A stretch of 34,288 nucleotides of DNA from Planctomycetota bacterium (GCA_029259775.1 JAJDEN010000047.1:1-34288); one strand, 5' to 3'. Positions 23,774 through 32,630 are shown, numbered from the stretch's first letter. Translations and numbers: made by a program. The notes: generated from the letters alone by a model not told the origin.

Positions 23774-24709
23774 CTAGAGCTCCAGCCGCCGGCTGCGGTC
23801 GTCGATCAGGTCGGCGTAGTCTGCCTGCTGGCGTTGGGTCAAGCGCGAGCGACCCAGCAACGTGTCCCACCGCGGGCGCGCTTCGCGCAAGCCTTCGAGG
23901 ATCTCGTCGATGACGGCCTGCTGCAGTCCCAATCGCTCCGCGCCATAGTGTGCGACCAGGTCGGTGCGGGTCAGCCGTGACTTCTTCCCGCGTATCGGCA
24001 GGGCGAGCTCCTCGTCGCGGTGTCCCGCGAGGGTGGAGCTGAGCAGGTCGTAGGCCGGTGACAGCGAGACCAGGTCGTCGCGCACGATCAGCGAGAAGTT
24101 CTTCAGGTGCATGTCTTCGTTGCCCACGAGAAACGAGAAGAGGGTGCGTCGAAGCAAGCGTTCCTTCTCGACCAACGGGAACGTCGTGAACTCTTCGATC
24201 ACCGTCGCCACGCGCTCCATGCTCGAGCTGTACTTCGTGTCGCGTGTCTCGCGCGAGAGTTGCGCGAAGTCCTCCACCTGCACCTTGTCCTTCTTGCGGA
24301 CACGGTCGAAGCGCCGGATGAAGTACGTCCACCGACCGTCCTTGGAGCGCACCAGCCCGTGCAGCGGCACCTCGATGCCGGCTGCTGCGGCCATGCGCAT
24401 CGTGACGTCCTCGTTCTCGGGGAGGCGCTCGTACTCCACCACCTGCGGCTTGAGCAGGTAGCGCCCGCCTGCATCCACGACTTCGAAGCGGCCCTCCCGC
24501 GCGCGCAGGATCGCGCTGAGCTTCGGCTGCGCGCCTTGGACTGACATCTTGCCCGCGCGCCGCGCGGCCTCGCGCCGCTGCTCGTCGGACGCGTACGGTA
24601 GGTCGGTCAGGCTGGACAGCTCGGGGGAGAGCGCCTGCAGGCCGCGCCTCGAGTACGGCGCGGGATCCCCCGGCACCAGTCGCTCGTAGGTGATGGGGCA
24701 GAAGCTCAT
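23774..24709 (-). CDS. hipT: HipT kinase toxin of a tripartite HipBST module
   Basis: A 311-residue HipA-fold Ser/Thr kinase that lacks the usual N-terminal subdomain, which is encoded separately as HipS. Marks in order: Gly-rich loop SVQGAQPKLS (56-65), ATP-contact Lys87 (LLKP), LPENEDVTM, FIRRFDR, catalytic Asp199 in GNEDMHLKN and metal-binding Asp221 in SPAYDLL. In Escherichia coli O127 HipT phosphorylates tryptophanyl-tRNA synthetase and arrests growth; the target here is not known. The loop reads S-V-Q rather than the S-I-S of that protein, so only one of the two autophosphorylated serines is kept. The start overlaps the hipS stop by four bases. Confidence 0.9.
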   Translation of the reverse strand: MSFCPITYERLVPGDPAPYSRRGLQALSPELSSLTDLPYASDEQRREAARRAGKMSVQGAQPKLSAILRAREGRFEVVDAGGRYLLKPQVVEYERLPENEDVTMRMAAAAGIEVPLHGLVRSKDGRWTYFIRRFDRVRKKDKVQVEDFAQLSRETRDTKYSSSMERVATVIEEFTTFPLVEKERLLRRTLFSFLVGNEDMHLKNFSLIVRDDLVSLSPAYDLLSSTLAGHRDEELALPIRGKKSRLTRTDLVAHYGAERLGLQQAVIDEILEGLREARPRWDTLLGRSRLTQRQQADYADLIDDRSRRLEL

Positions 24710-25020
24710 GCGTCGGCCTCCGCCACGGTCACCGCGCCGACGAGATCGCCCCCGACGGCCAGCAACTGACCGAAGAGGTCGCTGTGGTCGAGCTTGGCCG
24801 CGCGCAACAGCCCCGTGAGCTGCGGTCCCTCGGGCAGGAGTCCATCGAAGAAGGCAGGGAAGCGGTTGAAGGCGTAGGGCGCCGCCCGGACCGGCAGGGT
24901 GAGCGAGACAGGAGGGCCCTCGTAGCCGTCGTCGTAGGTCAGGGTGTAGGCGCGGCGCGGCTCCGCTTCCTCAAGGATTGCGACCGGCCGGCCATGGACG
25001 AGGACGCGCGCCCTACGCAT
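24706..25020 (-). CDS. hipS: HipS antitoxin (HipA N-terminal subdomain protein)
   Basis: A 104-residue protein equal to the N-subdomain-1 of full-length HipA: VLVHGRPVAILEE, a beta-strand region ending LTLPVRAAPY, then FFDGLLPEGPQ and LFGQLLAVGGDLVGAV. In HipBST systems this small protein, not HipB, is the main kinase antitoxin and docks on HipT. In the E. coli O127 protein a Trp near residue 65 enters the kinase site; here LLPEG is followed by Pro66-Gln67, so the inhibitory contact probably differs. The ATG overlaps hipB by eight bases and the stop overlaps hipT by four, showing tight co-translation. Confidence 0.87.
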   Translation of the reverse strand: MRRARVLVHGRPVAILEEAEPRRAYTLTYDDGYEGPPVSLTLPVRAAPYAFNRFPAFFDGLLPEGPQLTGLLRAAKLDHSDLFGQLLAVGGDLVGAVTVAEADA

Positions 25021-25309
25021 CGTCCTTGCCCCACTCCTGCTCGAAGCTCGCGCGCAGCGGGCTGCTCCAGGCCAGCCGCACGTTCAAGGCGCCCAGCAGG
25101 CGCAGCAGGATGTCCAAGCGGACGGTGCGTTTGCCCTTCTCGACCTCGAGCACGACCGTCTTGCCGACCCCGGCAATTTGGGCGAGACGCACCTGGCTGA
25201 GGCGCGCCCGCCGACGGTGATGACGGATGATGGCGCCGAAGGGGATCTCGTCCGGTGCTTTGTTTGGTAGGGAGTCGTGGGCGATGTCATTCATGTATCC
25301 ATCCATCAT
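25013..25309 (-). CDS. hipB: HipB-like XRE-family DNA-binding antitoxin
   Basis: A 98-residue protein with a Cro/CI-type helix-turn-helix at about residues 28-80: HHRRRARLSQVRLAQIAGVG then VLEVEKGKRTVRLDILLRLL. HipB dimers bind inverted repeats in their own promoter and join HipS in restraining HipT. Three ATGs are in frame (25309, 25306 and 25294); none has a strong ribosome binding site, so the first 5 residues are uncertain. It is the first gene of hipB-hipS-hipT and sits directly behind a triple inverted-repeat array. Confidence 0.87.
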   Translation of the reverse strand: MMDGYMNDIAHDSLPNKAPDEIPFGAIIRHHRRRARLSQVRLAQIAGVGKTVVLEVEKGKRTVRLDILLRLLGALNVRLAWSSPLRASFEQEWGKDDA

Positions 25310-25325
25310 TACCGTTATGGCGGTA
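25310..25325. promoter_or_regulatory. HipB operator copy 1 (TACCG-N6-CGGTA)
   Basis: Perfect five-base inverted arms TACCG and CGGTA around TTATGG, touching the first hipB ATG. First of three copies exactly 71 bases apart with a shared central AT. Likely HipB (or HipBST complex) binding site. Confidence 0.65.
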
Positions 25326-25380
25326 GTTTTGTCACACTACCCTTGGATTCTCACGGCGACAATCGTTATGTGTGTCTAGT

Positions 25381-25396
25381 TACCGCAATCACGGTG
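25381..25396. promoter_or_regulatory. HipB operator copy 2 (TACCG-N6-CGGTG)
   Basis: TACCG, spacer CAATCA, CGGTG: four of five arm positions pair, and the spacer keeps the central AT. It starts 71 bases from copy 1. Confidence 0.6.
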
Positions 25397-25435
25397 TTTC
25401 ATGATCAACTTGGCGTTGCGAGTGCGAAACTCGAA

Positions 25436-25441
25436 AATATA
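25436..25441 (-). promoter_or_regulatory. Candidate -10 box of the hipBST promoter
   Basis: On the minus strand this reads TATATT, five of six matches to the -10 consensus, in an AT-rich stretch that stands out from the GC-rich surroundings. The -35 position expected from it falls inside operator copy 3, so a bound repressor would block polymerase; a good -35 match is not visible. The resulting leader would be about 120 bases. Confidence 0.35.
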
Positions 25442-25451
25442 TGTCAAATCA

Positions 25452-25467
25452 TACCGTGATCGCGGTT
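25452..25467. promoter_or_regulatory. HipB operator copy 3 (TACCG-N6-CGGTT)
   Basis: TACCG, spacer TGATCG, CGGTT: four of five arm positions pair, central AT kept. It starts 71 bases from copy 2 and overlaps the -35 region of the candidate hipBST promoter. Confidence 0.6.
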
Positions 25468-25582
25468 GTTCGTCGCCAATGTCGTGGGTCTCGGGCTGGT
25501 GCCCCGCTCGTTCGCATCACCGACCATCGGGGGACCGCCGACGTGCCGCGCTGCCACCCGACTTGGCGTGTCTCCGTGCGCG

Positions 25583-26422
25583 CTAGGGGCGCATCGCGCG
25601 AAGCCGGCGGACGCGCTCCTTGGGGTCCGGGTGCGTGCTGAAGAGCTTCGCGAGGCCGCCCTTGGCGAAGGGGTTGGCGATCATCATGTGCGCCGTCGCG
25701 CCGCTCCGGCTGACCGGCGGGGCGTAGGGCATCGCCCGGTGCAGGCTCTCGAGGGCGTCCGCGAGTGCGTGGGGGTCGCCCGAGAGCTTGGCGCCCTGCT
25801 GGTCGGCCTCGTACTCCCGGGCCCGGCTGATGCCCATCTGGACCAGGCCCGCGATGATGGGGGCGAAGATCCAGACGGCGATCAGCGCCAGCGGGCTCTC
25901 GTCATCGTCGCCGCCGCCGAAGATGGCCGCGAACTGCGCCATGATGGCCAGGACGCTCACGGCGGAGACCGCGCCCGCGACGATCGTCATCGTGAGCATG
26001 TCGCGGTTCTTCACGTGGCCGAGCTCGTGCGCCAGGACGGCGCGGACTTGGCGGCGGTCGCAGATGGCCAGCAGGCCCTCGGTCACCGCGACGACGGCAT
26101 GTTTGGGGTTGCGGCCCGTCGCGAAGGCGTTCGGCGCCGGCTTGGGCACGACCGCCACCTTCGGCATGGGCATCCCCGCCTTCGTGGTCATGTCGCGGAC
26201 GTCCTCGATCAGCCAGTCGTAGCGGCCGCCGACGTCGCCCAGCTCGAGCTCCTTCGCCCCGTAGGCCTTCAGGATGAGCTTGCTCGAGAACCAGTAGTTC
26301 GCGAAGTTGAGCCCCAGGCCGATGGCCAGGGCGACGATCATGCCCACCTTGCCGCCGATCACGTAGCCCACGCCGACGATGACGAGGGTGAGGAGGGTGA
26401 GGAGGAAGGCAGTGCGGATCAT
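25583..26422 (-). CDS. htpX: HtpX membrane zinc metalloprotease
   Basis: A 279-residue M48-family protease of the inner membrane that degrades damaged membrane proteins. Two N-terminal helices (about 5-50), then NAFATGRNPKHAVVAVTEGL, the zinc site HELGH (His132, Glu133, His136), two further helices (about 143-195) and REYEAD with the third zinc ligand Glu203. FSTHPDPKERVRRL is the conserved C-terminus. Length matches bacterial HtpX (about 280-295). GGAGAG lies five to six bases before the ATG. It stands alone downstream of a small lipoprotein gene in the same direction. Confidence 0.93.
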   Translation of the reverse strand: MIRTAFLLTLLTLVIVGVGYVIGGKVGMIVALAIGLGLNFANYWFSSKLILKAYGAKELELGDVGGRYDWLIEDVRDMTTKAGMPMPKVAVVPKPAPNAFATGRNPKHAVVAVTEGLLAICDRRQVRAVLAHELGHVKNRDMLTMTIVAGAVSAVSVLAIMAQFAAIFGGGDDDESPLALIAVWIFAPIIAGLVQMGISRAREYEADQQGAKLSGDPHALADALESLHRAMPYAPPVSRSGATAHMMIANPFAKGGLAKLFSTHPDPKERVRRLRAMRP

Positions 26423-26556
26423 GGGAGCTCTCCAGGGCCACCCAGGATAGCTGCCGGACGTGGGCGCGCCATGCCCGGCGCACTGTGACGTAATGTGTTC
26501 GCCTGCGTCCAGTTACGCGCTTCGGCTGGGTCAGGTCGGCGCGGGCTGAACCGGCC

Positions 26557-26808
26557 TCAGCGAGCCGCTTCCAACTCCTTCCTGAGCTCGATCAAGCCGA
26601 GGCGGGGCGCGACCAGCGCGGCCACGGCGGCCAGGCCCAGGGCGACGCCGGCCGCCTCGACAGTGAACACGGCGTCTTCGAGCACGCTCGTCTGGTGTCC
26701 GTAGGGCTTGTAGGCCTTGTCGCGAAGCCTCTGCATCATGCAGCCCGGGAGGGCCAGCAGGCCGATGAGCGCGACGGCCGCGGCGCGGCGCGAGCCGGGG
26801 TGACGCAT
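26557..26808 (-). CDS. Small predicted lipoprotein with a C-terminal helix
   Basis: An 83-residue protein not recognised as any family. A basic N-terminus and hydrophobic stretch end in the lipobox LPGC (Cys23), so it is probably lipidated; a second hydrophobic segment (about 50-70) follows a short polar region. GGAGG close before the ATG supports translation. It lies 134 bases upstream of htpX on the same strand. Function unknown. Confidence 0.6.
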   Translation of the reverse strand: MRHPGSRRAAAVALIGLLALPGCMMQRLRDKAYKPYGHQTSVLEDAVFTVEAAGVALGLAAVAALVAPRLGLIELRKELEAAR

Positions 26809-27107
26809 GGATCCTCCGCTGCGGATCCCCGAGCCGGGAACGGGCTCCGCACCGGGGCGCCGGATGCCCCGCCACCACGCTAGGGCGGCTTGCGGGCGTC
26901 GCGGGCTCGTCCGAGGGGAATCGGGTTCGCGGGGGCGTGTTCGGCGCCGAAGCAGGTCATTCGTGCGTCATTCGAGCCGCGGGCGACGGCGATCCGCCCT
27001 CGGGAAGGGCGACGCCCTCCGTGCGCCTTGGTTTCGAGGCGAGAATCCTGCCGATCGGGGTGCGACCCTCTTCTGTGGTGTCGGTGCTGCCGCTAGTATC
27101 CGCGCCA
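26809..27107. other. Divergent intergenic region upstream of the act operon
   Basis: A 299-base gap with no convincing gene. It holds a hairpin CGCCCT-N5-AGGGCG at 26995-27011 and the candidate act promoter near 27094. GC-rich open frames on the plus strand are extensions of actA or of the actA +1 frame without protein-like character. Confidence 0.5.
27094..27099 (+). promoter_or_regulatory. Candidate -10 box of actA (near-leaderless)
   Basis: TAGTAT (four of six consensus matches) ends eight bases before the actA ATG, which has no Shine-Dalgarno sequence. This is the spacing expected when transcription begins at or next to the start codon. No good -35 box was seen. Confidence 0.35.
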
Positions 27108-27731
27108 ATGAGTCCCACGATCTTCACGCGTGCGTTCGACCAGCGTGTGCGAACGCTTCTTGGCGTCCTGGGGTTCTCCGTGGTGCTGGGAGGTGCCTTC
27201 GGCACGCATGTGCTGTGGCAGGCCAACATGGAGGAGGGCTACCGGCCGGCGCAACCGCTGCCGTTCAAGCACTCCGTGATGGCCGGCACGCATCAGATCG
27301 ACTGCCTCTACTGCCACACGGAGGCCTACAACGGTCCCCACGCCGGAATTCCGACGGTGTCCACCTGCATGAAGTGCCACAAGGAGATCCAGACCAAGGA
27401 CTCCGAGGGCCACCTCAAGAAGGGGATCGCCCAGCTGAACGAGTACTGGAAGAAGAAGGAGCCGATCCCGTGGGTGAAGGTCCACGACCTGGCTGACTTC
27501 GTGTACTTCGATCACAGCCGGCACATGAACACCAAGAAGAAGGTTGATGGCGAGTCTCTCACGTGCGCGCACTGCCACGGCGAGGTCGAGAAGATGGACG
27601 TCATGTACCGAGAGCACTCGCTCAAGATGGGCTGGTGTCTCGAGTGCCACATGAAGGCTCCGGACGAAGAGCACAAGCGTCCCGGCGAAACGACGCTGGC
27701 GCCCATTCACTGCAGCACGTGCCACCGCTGA
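27108..27731 (+). CDS. actA: Alternative complex III subunit ActA, pentaheme cytochrome c
   Basis: A 207-residue protein with one N-terminal membrane anchor (about 16-35) and five C-x-x-C-H heme c motifs: CLYCH, CMKCH, CAHCH, CLECH and CSTCH. Five hemes and this size match ActA, which carries electrons from the ACIII iron-sulfur module on the periplasmic side. The open frame extends upstream, but the ATG at 27108 starts the conserved region; it has no ribosome binding site and may be translated from a leaderless message. First gene of act operon, 23 bases before actB. Confidence 0.92.
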   Translation: MSPTIFTRAFDQRVRTLLGVLGFSVVLGGAFGTHVLWQANMEEGYRPAQPLPFKHSVMAGTHQIDCLYCHTEAYNGPHAGIPTVSTCMKCHKEIQTKDSEGHLKKGIAQLNEYWKKKEPIPWVKVHDLADFVYFDHSRHMNTKKKVDGESLTCAHCHGEVEKMDVMYREHSLKMGWCLECHMKAPDEEHKRPGETTLAPIHCSTCHR

Positions 27732-27754
27732 GCATGACGGGAAGAGCGAAGCCG

Positions 27755-30688
27755 ATGAGTTCGAACGACGCCCATTCCCGCGCCGGGAGCGACGACAACG
27801 CCAGCGGTAGCCCCGCGGCGTTCGCCGACCGGCCGGAAGTGATGACCCGCGACGACAACCCGTTGCCGCCCGAGGACAACAGCCTCACGCGCCGAACCGC
27901 GCTGAAGATGTTCTCCGCCACGGCGCTGCTGGCTTCGGTCGCCGGTTGCACGCGCAAACCCAAGCGGCACATCTACAGCATGGTGGACCGGCCTGAGTAC
28001 CAGCGCCCGGGCATCCCGCTGTACTACCGCTCGACGTACACCGAGGGGGCCTTCCCCTACGGGCTCGTGGTGAAGACGATCGACGGTCGTCCGATCAAGG
28101 TCGACGGAGCGCCCGGTCACCCCCTCAACGACGGCAAGTCGAACGCCCAGATCCAGGCCTCGATCATGTCGCTCTACGATCCGGACCGCCTCAAGACGCC
28201 CATGCGAGGCCGTGAGGCCCTCACCTGGGGCCAGGCCGACCGGGCCGTGATCCAGGCCCTGAAGAACGCCACGTCCACGGTGCTCGTGACACGCGGCCTG
28301 CTGGGCCCGTCCGAGCGGGAACTCGCGAAGCGCTTCCTCGCCGCGGCACCGGGCGCCCAGCACTTCGTGCACGAGCCGGCCGCCGACCGCGTGCGCCGCG
28401 CCGCATGGAAGGCCATCTACGGCGCCGACGGCGAGATCGTGCCCCAGTTCGACAAGGCCGACGTCATCGTCAGCATCGACTGCGACTTCCTCGGTACCGA
28501 CGGCAACGCCATCGCCAACACGCGCGGCTTCGCGGCGTCGCGCCGCCCCGAGGCGGGCGTGCTGTCGCGCCTCTATGTCGCCGAGGGCGGCATGAGCATC
28601 ACCGGCTCGAATGCCGACCACCGCATCCCCGTGCGCCCGTCCGACGCCGGCGCGTTCGTGCTCGCTCTCGCCAGTGCCGACGGCGGCAAGGCCGCGGCGG
28701 CCAAGTACGGCTGGGACGCCAAGCTCATGGCCGCGCTCGTCGCGGACCTGCAAGACGTGAAGGCCACGGGCCGCAAGGCCATGATCCTGGCCGGAGCGCA
28801 CCTGCCGGCTTCGGTGCACGCTGCCGTGGCCATCGCCAACCAGGCAGTGAACGCCCCGCTCGCGTGGAACCCGGCTCCGGCGACGCTGCCTGCGAGCGAT
28901 CCGAAGGACATCACCGCCGCGCTGGACGCCGGTCCGGATGTGGCGATCTTCCTCGGTGTGAACCCCGTCTACGACGGTGTCGGCTCCGGCATGGGCCAGG
29001 CCGCCGCCAAGGCCAAGTTCAGTGTCGCGCACGGCCTCACGGCCAACGAGACGCTGTCCTCCGCCACGATCGCGCTGCCGAGCGCGCACAACCTCGAGTC
29101 GTGGAACGACGCGCAGCCCCGCCAGGGGATGACGTCCTTCTGCCAGCCGCAGATCGCGCCGCTCTTCGACGGTCGCCAGGAAGCGGACTCGCTCATCGCC
29201 TGGACCAAGGCCCTCGGCACGTCGGACGCTACGACCAACGCAGCCAAGGACTTCCACGCCTACGTGCAGGCCCGCTCGGGCTTCGACAGCCGGGCCTGGC
29301 AGGACGCGCTCCGCAACGGCTTCGTCGGCAGCGCCGCGACACTCGGCGCGCTGCCCGCGCCCGTCGGCGCTCGCGCGCTCGTTGCCGCGGGTACGGCGGC
29401 GGCCGCCGGCACGATGGACGTCATCCTTGCCCCGCACATGAGCGTCGGCGACGGCCGCCACGGCGGCAACGCCTGGCTGCTCGAGACGCCCGAGCCCACC
29501 ACGCAGCTGGTCTGGGACAACGCAGCCATCATGTCGCCCGCCACCGCCGCCAAGCTCGGCGTGCGCGACGGCGACTGGGTCACGATCACGGCCGGCGGCG
29601 CGACGCTCGACCTGCCCGTCGCGCCCCAACCCGGCACGCAGAAGGACACGATCGTCGCGCACATGGGCTTCGGCCGGACCCTCGGCGCCGGGGTCGGCTG
29701 CGGCCAGGGCTTCAACGTTTTCGGCCTCTCCGCCGGCGAGCTGCTCGTCACGGGCGCCCAGGTCGCCAAGAAGAGCAAGGATCGCTTCTCCCTGGTCCGC
29801 ACCCAGCGAGCGCACGACCAGATGGACCGCGAGATCGCGCGCGGGGCCAGCAAGAAGGAGTTCGACGAGCACCCGGACTTCGCCAAGCACCGCCGCCACA
29901 TCGTCAACAACAACGAGCAGATCGATACCCCCTGGGACTACTCGAAGGGGCACAAGTGGGGCCTGGGCATCGACCTCAACCAGTGCACCGGCTGCAACGC
30001 GTGCATGGTGGCCTGCCAGTCCGAGAACAACATCCCGATCGTCGGCAAGGAAGAAGTCGCGAAGGGACGCGACATGGCCTGGATCCGGCTCGATCGCTAC
30101 GAGGCCGGCGACCCCGAGAACCCCGAGGTCTCGAACCTTCCGATGCTGTGCCAGCACTGCGACAACGCGCCGTGCGAGACGGTCTGCCCCGTCAATGCGA
30201 CCGCCCACAGCCCCGAGGGCTTGAACGACCAGATCTACAACCGCTGCGTCGGCACGCGGTACTGCTCCAACAACTGCCCCTACAAGGTGCGGCGCTTCAA
30301 CTTCTTCAACTACACCGGCAAGACGATCGACACGCCGGTGGAGGAACTCGCGCAGAACCCGCACGTCACCGTCCGCATGCGCGGCGTGATGGAGAAGTGC
30401 ACCTTCTGCGTGCAGCGCATCAACACCGCCAAGTTCACGGCGTCCAACGCCGGCGCCGAGCTGAAGGATGGCGACGTCGTGACGGCGTGCCAGGAGGCCT
30501 GCCCGGCGGACGCGATCGTCTTTGGCGACGCGAACATCAAGGGGGGCGCCATCGACTCCTCGCGCGCCGCGAACCTCAGCTACCACGTTCTGGAGGAACT
30601 GAACGTGCGTCCGAACGTCACGTATCAGGCTCGTGTGCGCAACCTGCACCCGAGTCTCGATCAGGGTGCGAAGAAGGGGGGTCACTAA
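27755..30688 (+). CDS. actB: Alternative complex III subunit ActB, molybdopterin-oxidoreductase-like iron-sulfur protein
   Basis: A 977-residue periplasmic protein. A twin-arginine signal (TRRTALKMF) ends at a possible lipid-attachment Cys (VAGC). A long region resembling molybdopterin oxidoreductases (about 60-680) follows; in ACIII this part has no Mo cofactor. The C-terminal part (about 740-960) has ferredoxin-type Cys clusters: CTGCNACMVAC, CQHCDNAPCETVCP, CVGTRYCSNNCP and CTFCVQR with CQEACPADAI, for one 3Fe-4S and three 4Fe-4S centres. A start at 27734 is possible, but ATG at 27755 has a purine-rich AGAG ahead. It takes electrons from quinol via ActC and passes them to ActA/ActE. Confidence 0.92.
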   Translation: MSSNDAHSRAGSDDNASGSPAAFADRPEVMTRDDNPLPPEDNSLTRRTALKMFSATALLASVAGCTRKPKRHIYSMVDRPEYQRPGIPLYYRSTYTEGAFPYGLVVKTIDGRPIKVDGAPGHPLNDGKSNAQIQASIMSLYDPDRLKTPMRGREALTWGQADRAVIQALKNATSTVLVTRGLLGPSERELAKRFLAAAPGAQHFVHEPAADRVRRAAWKAIYGADGEIVPQFDKADVIVSIDCDFLGTDGNAIANTRGFAASRRPEAGVLSRLYVAEGGMSITGSNADHRIPVRPSDAGAFVLALASADGGKAAAAKYGWDAKLMAALVADLQDVKATGRKAMILAGAHLPASVHAAVAIANQAVNAPLAWNPAPATLPASDPKDITAALDAGPDVAIFLGVNPVYDGVGSGMGQAAAKAKFSVAHGLTANETLSSATIALPSAHNLESWNDAQPRQGMTSFCQPQIAPLFDGRQEADSLIAWTKALGTSDATTNAAKDFHAYVQARSGFDSRAWQDALRNGFVGSAATLGALPAPVGARALVAAGTAAAAGTMDVILAPHMSVGDGRHGGNAWLLETPEPTTQLVWDNAAIMSPATAAKLGVRDGDWVTITAGGATLDLPVAPQPGTQKDTIVAHMGFGRTLGAGVGCGQGFNVFGLSAGELLVTGAQVAKKSKDRFSLVRTQRAHDQMDREIARGASKKEFDEHPDFAKHRRHIVNNNEQIDTPWDYSKGHKWGLGIDLNQCTGCNACMVACQSENNIPIVGKEEVAKGRDMAWIRLDRYEAGDPENPEVSNLPMLCQHCDNAPCETVCPVNATAHSPEGLNDQIYNRCVGTRYCSNNCPYKVRRFNFFNYTGKTIDTPVEELAQNPHVTVRMRGVMEKCTFCVQRINTAKFTASNAGAELKDGDVVTACQEACPADAIVFGDANIKGGAIDSSRAANLSYHVLEELNVRPNVTYQARVRNLHPSLDQGAKKGGH

Positions 30689-32062
30689 GTGAGTGGTGAC
30701 CGTCTCCCCGAAGATCCGCCCCTCGTCCAGGGTGAGCCCACCCTGCTGAGTCTCGACAAGGACATCAGCACGCCGTTCGAGTCGTTCCCGACCAAGCGCT
30801 GGTGGATCGCCTTCCTGATCGTGCAGCCGATGGCGATCGCCTTCCTCGTGAGCTTCGTCTACACGATCGCGACCGGCATCGGCAGCTGGGGCAACAACAA
30901 CCCCGTCGGCTGGGGCTGGGCCATCACGAACTTCGTGTTCTGGATCGGCATCGGCCACGCGGGCACACTGATCAGCGCCATCCTCTACCTGTTGCGTCAG
31001 AAGTGGCGTACGGGCATCGCGCGCTTCGCCGAGGCGATGACGCTCTTCGCCGTGGTCTGTGCGCTGCAGTTCCCGATGATCCATACGGGACGTCCGTGGC
31101 TTGCGGCGTACTGGCTCCTGCCGCTGCCGAACAGCAACGGCATCTGGGTGAACTTCCGCAGCCCGCTGCTGTGGGACGTCTTCGCCGTCTCGACCTACGG
31201 CCTCGTGTCGCTGCTCTTCTGGTTCACCGGCTTGCTGCCCGACCTCGCGATCGCGCGCGACCGCGCCACCCACAAGGTGCGCAAGCTGGTCTACGGCATC
31301 CTGTCGCTCGGCTGGAACGGCAGCAACCGCGCCTGGTCGCACTACGAGAAGGCCTACCTGCTCTTCGCGGGCCTCTCGACGCCGCTGGTGCTCAGCGTGC
31401 ACTCCGTCGTTTCGTTCGACTTCGCGACCTCGATCGTGCCCGGTTGGCATACGACGATCTTCCCGCCGTACTTCGTGGCGGGCGCGATCTTCAGCGGCTT
31501 CGCGATGGTGGCCACGCTCATCATCATCATGCGCAAGTACTTCAAGCTGCAGCACATCATCACGACAGACCACCTGGACGTGATGAACCGCATCGTGATC
31601 GCGACCTCGCTGATGGTCGGCTACGCCTACATGATCGAGATCTTCATCTCGTGGTACGGCGGCGTCACCTTCGAGCGCTACGCCTTCATGAACCGCGCCA
31701 TGGGGCCGTACGCCTGGGCCTACTGGCTGATGGTCACGTGCAACGTCTGTCTGCCGCAGCTGCTGTGGTTCAAGAAGATCCGCAGCACGGTCCTTCTCAT
31801 GTACCCGATCGTCATCTTGGTGAACCTGGGCATGTGGCTCGAGCGCTTCGTGATCATCGTCACGAGCCTGACGCGCGGCTACCTGCCGTCGAGCTGGGAC
31901 TACTTCGCCGCCACGTGGGTCGACGTCGGCCTCCTGGTCGGCAGCTTCGGGTTGTTCCTGACGCTCATGCTGCTCTTCTGCCGCTTCCTGCCCACGGTGG
32001 CGATCGCCGAGACCAAGGCGATCCTTCCCGGCAGCCAGCCTTCCGGAGGCCATCATGACTGA
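30689..32062 (+). CDS. actC: Alternative complex III subunit ActC, NrfD-like quinol-oxidising membrane protein
   Basis: A 457-residue polytopic protein with about ten helices of the NrfD/PsrC type; [33 protein letters not shown] and [12 protein letters not shown] are typical conserved helices near the proposed quinone site. The GTG start follows the actB stop directly, with a GGGGGG ribosome site seven bases ahead. The last residues overlap actD by eight bases. It oxidises menaquinol or ubiquinol on the periplasmic side. Confidence 0.92.
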   Translation: MSGDRLPEDPPLVQGEPTLLSLDKDISTPFESFPTKRWWIAFLIVQPMAIAFLVSFVYTIATGIGSWGNNNPVGWGWAITNFVFWIGIGHAGTLISAILYLLRQKWRTGIARFAEAMTLFAVVCALQFPMIHTGRPWLAAYWLLPLPNSNGIWVNFRSPLLWDVFAVSTYGLVSLLFWFTGLLPDLAIARDRATHKVRKLVYGILSLGWNGSNRAWSHYEKAYLLFAGLSTPLVLSVHSVVSFDFATSIVPGWHTTIFPPYFVAGAIFSGFAMVATLIIIMRKYFKLQHIITTDHLDVMNRIVIATSLMVGYAYMIEIFISWYGGVTFERYAFMNRAMGPYAWAYWLMVTCNVCLPQLLWFKKIRSTVLLMYPIVILVNLGMWLERFVIIVTSLTRGYLPSSWDYFAATWVDVGLLVGSFGLFLTLMLLFCRFLPTVAIAETKAILPGSQPSGGHHD

Positions 32063-32627
32063 CGCAGCCATGAGCGATCGCAAGCTGGTCGGCATGATCG
32101 GGCTCTACGACGATCCGGACAGCCTGGTCCACGCAGCCGAGACGGTGCGCGACGCTGGGTACAAGGCGTGGGACTGCCACACGCCGTACCCCGTCCACGG
32201 CCTCGACGACGCGATGGGCCTCAAGCCCTCGCCGCTGCCCTACGTCTGCCTCATCGCGGGCGGGATCGGTGCCTCTGCCGCGATGTACATGCAGTACTGG
32301 ATGAGCGCGGTCGACTACCCGGTGCGCATCGGCGGCAAGCCGCTGTTCAGCTGGCCGGCGTTCGTCCCGATCACGTTCGAGCTGTTCGTCCTCTTCGCCG
32401 CGCTGGCGACGATGGGGGGCATGATCGCGCTCTGCAAGCTGGGCCGCTGGGCCTCGCCGCTGCACGACAACGGCGTCATGGCCGAGGTCACGACGCATCG
32501 CCACGGGGTGGTGCTCAACGCCTCGGATGCGAACTTCAGCGAGGACGCCGCGCGCAAGCTTCTCGAGGGCACGGGGTGCAAGGACATCCGGCCGCTGTAC
32601 GAGTCCAGCGAAGACGGGGAGGCCTAG
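32055..32627 (+). CDS. actD: Alternative complex III subunit ActD (DUF3341)
   Basis: A 190-residue protein with an N-terminal soluble part ([20 protein letters not shown], then [17 protein letters not shown], the DUF3341 signature) and two helices (about 60-85 and 100-128). In ACIII it packs on the cytoplasmic side against ActC/ActF and carries no cofactor. GGAGG five bases before the ATG, inside actC, sets the start. Confidence 0.9.
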   Translation: MTDAAMSDRKLVGMIGLYDDPDSLVHAAETVRDAGYKAWDCHTPYPVHGLDDAMGLKPSPLPYVCLIAGGIGASAAMYMQYWMSAVDYPVRIGGKPLFSWPAFVPITFELFVLFAALATMGGMIALCKLGRWASPLHDNGVMAEVTTHRHGVVLNASDANFSEDAARKLLEGTGCKDIRPLYESSEDGEA

Positions 32628-32630
32628 CCG

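Noticed and set aside
25419..25433. Small hairpin CGAGT-N5-ACTCG in the hipBST promoter region
   Set aside because: Short stem, no clear relation to the operators or to a transcript end; may be chance.
27755..30688. Formate dehydrogenase or polysulfide reductase instead of ActB
   Set aside because: The fused Fe-S C-terminus together with pentaheme ActA, DUF3341 ActD, ActE and two NrfD-like proteins in order defines alternative complex III.
27707..32095. A 1462-codon open frame on the minus strand opposite actB and actC
   Set aside because: It is an antisense shadow of high-GC coding sequence, with His/Arg/Asp-rich, protein-unlike composition; the plus strand encodes clear ACIII subunits.
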